A stretch of 9,728 bases of DNA, taken from assembly GCA_900543605.1 (NCBI GenBank), contig UQSK01000055.1, positions 1-9,728 on the forward strand, read 5' to 3'. A program made the position numbers and the translations under genes. This stretch comes from an uncultured Collinsella sp. Its GTDB lineage: Bacteria > Actinomycetota > Coriobacteriia > Coriobacteriales > Coriobacteriaceae. Positions 6,576-9,728 of the stretch are shown here, in pieces. Every line of letters starts with the position of its first letter. The first letter of the stretch is position 1. The notes below the pieces were generated by a model, which made no database searches, was not told the origin of the DNA, and saw only the letters and a program-made list of their open reading frames with translations.

Positions 6576-6581
6576 TAGAAT
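6576..6581 (+). promoter_or_regulatory. Possible -10 box for a leaderless transcript
   Basis: TAGAAT ends nine bases before the ATG at 6591, and no Shine-Dalgarno-like purine run lies between them (the bases are CGAGCCTCC). A transcript starting at or within a few bases of the ATG would be leaderless, which is common in actinobacteria. The -35 region is weak and the spacing slightly long, so this is tentative. Confidence 0.3.
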
Positions 6582-6590
6582 CGAGCCTCC

Positions 6591-7682
6591 ATGGATACCC
6601 TCAACGATCTAAACGAGCGCGTCGACGCCTTCGTCGGCACCAGCTCCTTCGACACGCCCGCCGCGACAAACGACCAAGCTCCCATCGATGTGCCCGCCGA
6701 GGTTCACGAGGACATCGTCGCCTCGGTCGATTTCTCCGAGGTCGAGCTCGCAGACGAGTTCACCGAGCCCCAGGTAGCCGTGACCCCCAACGGACTGCTC
6801 CCCATGGAGCCGCTGCCCATCGACGGGCGTTTGCGCAAGGCGGCCCTCCGCATGCCCGACGAGATCGAGGAGGCCAGCGGCTTCACGCTCTTCGGCCGTC
6901 GCATCAAATCGCTCATCTACACCACCGATGTCGCGGTTATCCGCAACTCCAACGCCGATGCCGTCTTTGCGGTCTACCCTTTCACGCCGCAGCCCGCCAT
7001 TACGCAAGCGCTGCTGACCGTCGCCGAGTGCCCGGTCTTCGTAGGCGTGGGCGGCGGAACTACGACCGGTAAGCGCTCCGTGCAGATGGCAGCCGTCTCC
7101 GAGATGCAGGGCGCGGCGGGCTGCGTGGTCAACTCCCCCGCTACTGCCGAGATGGTCGAACACATCACCAACATCGCCGACATCCCCGTCATCGCCACGG
7201 TCGTTCGCTGCGACGACGATGCCCACGCCAAGGTGCGCGCTGGAGCCAAGATTCTCAACATCGCCGCCGGCAAGAACACGCCCCAGGTCCTACGCGAGCT
7301 GCGCGAGCACTATCCCAACCTGCCGCTTATCGCGCCGGGCGGCAAGACGCCCGAGAGCATCCGCGAAACCATCGCCGCCGGCGCCAACGCCATCATCTGG
7401 ACGCCGCCTTCGGCCCAGCAGCTACAGGCCGACATGATGCAGCGTTATCGCAAGATGAAGGAAGACGCCACACCTGTTATCTCGCGCGACGATGTGCCCA
7501 TTATCGACCAGGTCGCCGCCGCCGAAGTCAGCCAGGTCGAGAACATGAATCCCGACGTGCCGATTCCCGACGAAGTCATCGAGCGCGTCGCTTCGATCCA
7601 CGAGCGCGTCGAGGAGCATCGCGCCAACCGCGGCCTCAAGCCGTCACTGCACGGCTTTTTCTTCCGCGGAAAGAAACGCTAA
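6591..7682 (+). CDS. Conserved TIM-barrel-like protein of unknown function (often labelled hydrolase)
   Basis: The 363-residue protein has a central region (about 75-290) with alternating strand and helix blocks like a (beta/alpha)8 barrel. Visible blocks are SLIYTTDVAVIRN (107-119), a glycine-rich FVGVGGGTTTGKRS (150-163), GAAGCVVNSPA, DIPVIATVV (197-205), AGAKILNIAAG (217-227), LPLIAPGGKTPESI (244-257) and AGANAIIWTPPS (263-274). The late GG and GANAI blocks resemble the phosphate-binding end of IMPDH/ThiE-type barrels. From memory, similar proteins in Firmicutes and Coriobacteriia are labelled only hydrolase; no activity is known to me. An acidic, likely disordered 70-residue N-terminus and a charged C-terminal tail (from 290) flank the core and look lineage-specific. 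The ATG at 6591 has no clear ribosome binding site. A strong terminator follows the stop codon, so the gene is probably transcribed alone. Confidence 0.7.
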   Translation: MDTLNDLNERVDAFVGTSSFDTPAATNDQAPIDVPAEVHEDIVASVDFSEVELADEFTEPQVAVTPNGLLPMEPLPIDGRLRKAALRMPDEIEEASGFTLFGRRIKSLIYTTDVAVIRNSNADAVFAVYPFTPQPAITQALLTVAECPVFVGVGGGTTTGKRSVQMAAVSEMQGAAGCVVNSPATAEMVEHITNIADIPVIATVVRCDDDAHAKVRAGAKILNIAAGKNTPQVLRELREHYPNLPLIAPGGKTPESIRETIAAGANAIIWTPPSAQQLQADMMQRYRKMKEDATPVISRDDVPIIDQVAAAEVSQVENMNPDVPIPDEVIERVASIHERVEEHRANRGLKPSLHGFFFRGKKR

Positions 7683-7694
7683 TCGTAACAGCAA

Positions 7695-7732
7695 GGCCCG
7701 CCCCACAAACGTGAGGCGGGCCGTTTTCGTTT
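7695..7732 (+). terminator. Intrinsic terminator after the TIM-barrel-like gene
   Basis: The stem GGCCCGCC (7695-7702) pairs with GGCGGGCC (7715-7722). After one mismatch a further three pairs (CAC with GTG) close on an AAAC loop. The T-rich tail GTTTTCGTTT follows at once. It begins 12 bases after the stop codon at 7680-7682. The minus-strand side has only a weak T-stretch, so action on the convergent degV-type gene is possible but less clear. Confidence 0.9.
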
Positions 7733-7763
7733 GAACAATCATGCAGCGATGTGATGGGGCAAA

Positions 7764-8654
7764 TTAATCCACGCGCTTGTCGCCCATAAAGAAGAGCGCC
7801 ACCGTACCAGGTCCGGTATGCGAGCCAATCAGAGTACCGATGTCATTGATCTCAATCTTGCCTTTAAGCTGCGGAACCTGTTCCTCAATCAGCGCCGCAA
7901 CTGCCTCGGCATCCTCGCCGCACGCCGAGTGCGACATGATGCACTTACCCGAATAATCCGCACCGTCCAGCACGTGTGCCATCATGGTCTTAGCCATCTC
8001 GGAAATCGCTCGCTTCTTAGTGCGAATCTTCTCACGTGGCGACAGCTTACCTTCGCAATCGACCGTCATAAGCGGGCAAATCTTAAGCGCCGTGCCGATG
8101 ATCGCGCTCGCAGCCGAAATGCGACCGCCTCGTAGGTAGCTCGAAAGATCGGTCGAGAAGAACCAGTGGTGCAGGTTGAGTTTGTGCTCCTCGATCCAGG
8201 CAGCCGTCTCGTCGAGTGAAGCCCCGCTATCGCGCACGTCGGCGGCATATTCCAGCAACAGGCCAAAGCCCGAAGACGCCGCCAGCGAATCGATGACGCG
8301 CACCTTGCCGCCCTGGGGATAGCGATCCGCGAGCATCTGCGCCGCAACGCAGGCCGATCCATACGTGCCCGAAATACCCGACGACAACGTCAGGTGCAGC
8401 ACGTCTTTACCCTCGGCAACAAACGGCTCCCAAAACTCCTCGTACTCACCCACGCTCACCTGAGACGTTTTGGGCATGGCGCCCGCGGCAATCTGGGCAA
8501 AGAACTTGTCCGGCGTAATCGACTGATACAGATCGTCCGTATAGACAACATCGTCGATCTCGTAATGAAAACACACGACAGGGATATTGCGCGACGCAAA
8601 GAACTCACGGGTTCGGTCGGCGGCGGATTCACAGGTCAGGACAAAATCACTCAT
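7764..8654 (-). CDS. DegV family fatty-acid-binding protein
   Basis: DegV/FakB proteins bind a fatty acid and, with the kinase FakA, present it for phosphorylation in lipid synthesis. The 296-residue product has the expected blocks: TSQVS (63-67), LSSGISGTY (90-98), LRGGRIS (174-180) and, near the C-terminus, IGSHTGPGTVALFF. These line the acyl pocket and head-group site in characterised members. I start it at ATG 8654, six bases after AAGGAG. An in-frame ATG at 8672 lies upstream of that site, so the longer form is unlikely. No fatty acid kinase gene is in the window, so the ligand and partner are inferred from the family. The gene converges on the terminator at 7695-7732 and is divergent from the fructose-bisphosphatase gene. 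Confidence 0.92.
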   Translation of the reverse strand: MSDFVLTCESAADRTREFFASRNIPVVCFHYEIDDVVYTDDLYQSITPDKFFAQIAAGAMPKTSQVSVGEYEEFWEPFVAEGKDVLHLTLSSGISGTYGSACVAAQMLADRYPQGGKVRVIDSLAASSGFGLLLEYAADVRDSGASLDETAAWIEEHKLNLHHWFFSTDLSSYLRGGRISAASAIIGTALKICPLMTVDCEGKLSPREKIRTKKRAISEMAKTMMAHVLDGADYSGKCIMSHSACGEDAEAVAALIEEQVPQLKGKIEINDIGTLIGSHTGPGTVALFFMGDKRVD

Positions 8655-8660
8655 ATGAGG
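8655..8660 (-). promoter_or_regulatory. Spacer that decides the DegV start codon
   Basis: On the minus strand AAGGAG (8661-8666) is followed by the six bases CCTCAT and then ATG at 8654. The spacing is ideal and rules in favour of this start over the ATG at 8672, which overlaps the ribosome binding site region itself. Confidence 0.7.
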
Positions 8661-8682
8661 CTCCTTACTCATTGCTGCGCAA

Positions 8683-8693
8683 ATTATCGCACA
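8683..8693 (-). promoter_or_regulatory. Possible extended -10 promoter of the degV-type gene
   Basis: On the minus strand TGTGCGATAAT holds the extended -10 form TGnGATAAT. The start point would lie near 8676, giving a leader of about 22 bases that contains the AAGGAG site. The -35 hexamer is poor, as often with extended -10 promoters. The same 11-mer stands before the tRNA synthetase homologue at 2674. Confidence 0.4.
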
Positions 8694-8917
8694 GTGAGCC
8701 TACATGCGGTACATATGTCCACTATTTACCAAATCGAACCAAAAATAGCGAACATCTTTACCACCATCGTCTCCACCGACCCCACGCATAAATATCTGAG
8801 AAAACGCCCTCTGTCGTCTCCACTCAACCGCCATATCTACCTCAACTAAATCGATTTACCAAACCGTTCAGCCGACAATTCAGCCGCTGGCGCAAAATCG
8901 AAACAAAAGCGGCGCAT

Positions 8918-8946
8918 ACTGATAAACGTTGACGCTGTTTATCAGT
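8918..8946. promoter_or_regulatory. Perfect 10-bp dyad upstream of fbp
   Basis: ACTGATAAAC (8918-8927) and GTTTATCAGT (8937-8946) are perfect inverted copies around the 9-base centre GTTGACGCT, 27 bases before the fbp ATG. Four T follow from the end of the right arm. Candidate roles are a repressor operator or a 5' leader hairpin. The short T-run and weak AT stem make a true terminator less likely. No regulator gene lies nearby to name. Confidence 0.55.
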
Positions 8947-8973
8947 TTTACCAACCCCATCGGAAGGTGTTTC

Positions 8974-9681
8974 ATGGTCGCATTCGATCGCAATCCGCAA
9001 GACTTTAAGTATCTGCGCCTGCTGTCGAGACAGTTCCCCACCGAACAATCCGCATTTACCGAAATTATCAACCTCTCGGCCATCCTCAACCTACCCAAGG
9101 GCACCGAGCATTTTATGAGCGACGTGCATGGCGAGTACGAAGCCTTTATGCACATCCTCAACAACTGCTCGGGCGTCGTGCGCGAACATGTCGACGAGAT
9201 CTTTGGCGACACGCTCTCCTTTGACGAAAAGGGCGAGCTGTGTACGCTCATCTACTACCCGCGCGAGAAGATCGACCTGGTCCGCAGCCGGCGCGAGGAC
9301 TCGCCCACCTGGTACAAGACGATGCTTGACCAGCTCATCATGGTCGCTCGCTCACTTTCAAGCCGCTACACGCGCTCCAAGGTGCGTAAGGCCATCCCGC
9401 GCGACTACGCCTATATCATCGACGAGTTGTTGCACACGCACCCGGACGAGAATAACTATCGCGTGCGCTATCACGAGCGCATCGTGGAGTCCATCCTGGA
9501 GACCGCCAGCGCCGACGACTTTATCGAGTCGCTCGCCTCGCTCATCAAGCGGCTGGCCGTCGACCACCTGCACCTGGTGGGCGACATCTTCGACCGCGGC
9601 GGCGGCGCGGCCAAGATTATGGACCGTCTGCTCACCTACCATTCGCTCGACATCCAGTGGGGCAACCACGACCTGCTGTGG
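8974..9681 (+). CDS. fbp: Fructose-1,6-bisphosphatase class 3, 3'-truncated by contig end
   Basis: Class 3 (Fbp, FBPase_2) enzymes are metal-dependent phosphatases that convert fructose 1,6-bisphosphate to fructose 6-phosphate in gluconeogenesis. The 236 genomic codons show the metallophosphatase motifs in order: SDVHGEYEAF (D50, H52), GDIFDRGG (203-210) and WGNHD (229-233). The N-terminus FKYLRLLSRQFPT is typical. The ATG at 8974 follows GGAAGGTG by about four bases. Family members are roughly 600-670 residues, so nearly two thirds of the gene is missing. The break comes at TGG 9679-9681, where sequencing adapter begins; this is an assembly edge, not a mutation. Residues read beyond it (LSLIHISEPTRR) are adapter translation. 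The gene is divergent from the degV-type gene and has a dyad just upstream of its start. Confidence 0.93.
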
Positions 9682-9728
9682 CTGTCTCTTATACACATCT
9701 CCGAGCCCACGAGACGCGTAGTAATCTC
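9682..9728. other. Illumina Nextera adapter contamination (not genomic)
   Basis: Bases 9682-9700 are the Nextera/Tn5 mosaic end (CTGTCTCTTATACACATCT). Bases 9701-9715 (CCGAGCCCACGAGAC) are the rest of the read-2 adapter. Next come eight index bases (9716-9723, GCGTAGTA) and ATCTC, the start of the P7 flow-cell sequence. The order and spacing match a read running through a short library insert into its adapter. The reading frames across it give the well-known artefact peptides LLYTSPSPRD, SLIHISEPTR and, on the other strand, MYKRQ. Confidence 0.98.

Larger units (their letters stand above)
8655..8973. other. Divergent intergenic region, degV-type gene and fbp
   Basis: This 319-base gap is visibly more AT-rich than the coding sequence. 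I find no convincing gene in it. It holds a candidate promoter for the degV-type gene (8683-8693, minus) and a perfect 10-bp dyad close to fbp (8918-8946). TTTACCA occurs four times (8725, 8757, 8855, 8947), and TTCAGCCG is repeated near 8867 and 8879. Open frames crossing it are short and have no ribosome binding sites. Confidence 0.6.

Noticed and set aside
6332..6578. Two short plus-strand frames upstream of the TIM-barrel-like gene
   Set aside because: They overlap the better-supported small membrane protein gene on the other strand and lack ribosome binding sites.
8394..8849. Plus-strand frame reaching into the degV-fbp gap
   Set aside because: Half is antisense to the degV-type gene; the rest is AT-rich intergenic sequence. 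There is no ribosome binding site.
9358..9696. Minus-strand frame starting MYKRQ
   Set aside because: Its start codon lies in the sequencing adapter and the rest is antisense to fbp.
9128..9721. Plus-strand frame ending LLYTSPSPRDA
   Set aside because: It is an out-of-frame shadow of fbp whose C-terminus is translated adapter.

Overview
The window looks like one complete short-read contig from a high-GC gut actinobacterium of the class Coriobacteriia. A Collinsella-like source is my best guess, from gene content, GC-rich codon use and the style of the intergenic repeats; no rRNA or other decisive marker is present. Most of it is ordinary chromosomal housekeeping sequence. I see no CRISPR array, toxin system, prophage, transposase gene, tRNA or rRNA.

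Layout. On the minus strand, read right to left, three genes lie together: a DUF3267-type membrane zincin-like protein (2064-2633), queH (1365-1940) and queA (83-1300). QueA makes epoxyqueuosine on tRNA and QueH reduces it to queuosine, so the last two are successive steps of one tRNA-modification pathway. On the plus strand follow a divergent class I methionyl-type tRNA synthetase homologue (2766-4949) and an RsmB/NOP-family RNA m5C methyltransferase (5101-6204). Together these give a translation and RNA-modification theme. A 56-residue single-pass membrane protein (6229-6399, minus) sits convergent to the methyltransferase. A conserved TIM-barrel-like protein of unknown function (6591-7682, plus) ends in a clear intrinsic terminator. 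A DegV-family fatty-acid-binding protein (7764-8654, minus) is divergent from a class 3 fructose-1,6-bisphosphatase gene (from 8974, plus), which is cut off by the contig end.

The most notable non-coding structure is a pair of related long perfect palindromes, at 1962-2068 (38-bp arms) and 4966-5074 (32-bp arms, with a competing 14-bp stem). Both are built on the same box, GGGACGGGGCTATTTT. They resemble a dispersed REP/MITE-type element. The first supplies the stop codon of the DUF3267 gene and lies just upstream of the queH ribosome binding site. The tRNA synthetase homologue carries a perfect in-frame 33-bp tandem duplication and non-standard KMSKS and zinc-knuckle motifs.

Assembly caution. 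The last 47 bases (9682-9728) are not genomic. They match the Illumina Nextera transposase adapter, followed by an 8-base index and the start of the P7 sequence. Any peptide predicted across that junction is an artefact. The left end stops inside or beside another perfect hairpin (57-83), which may mark a repeat that broke the assembly.
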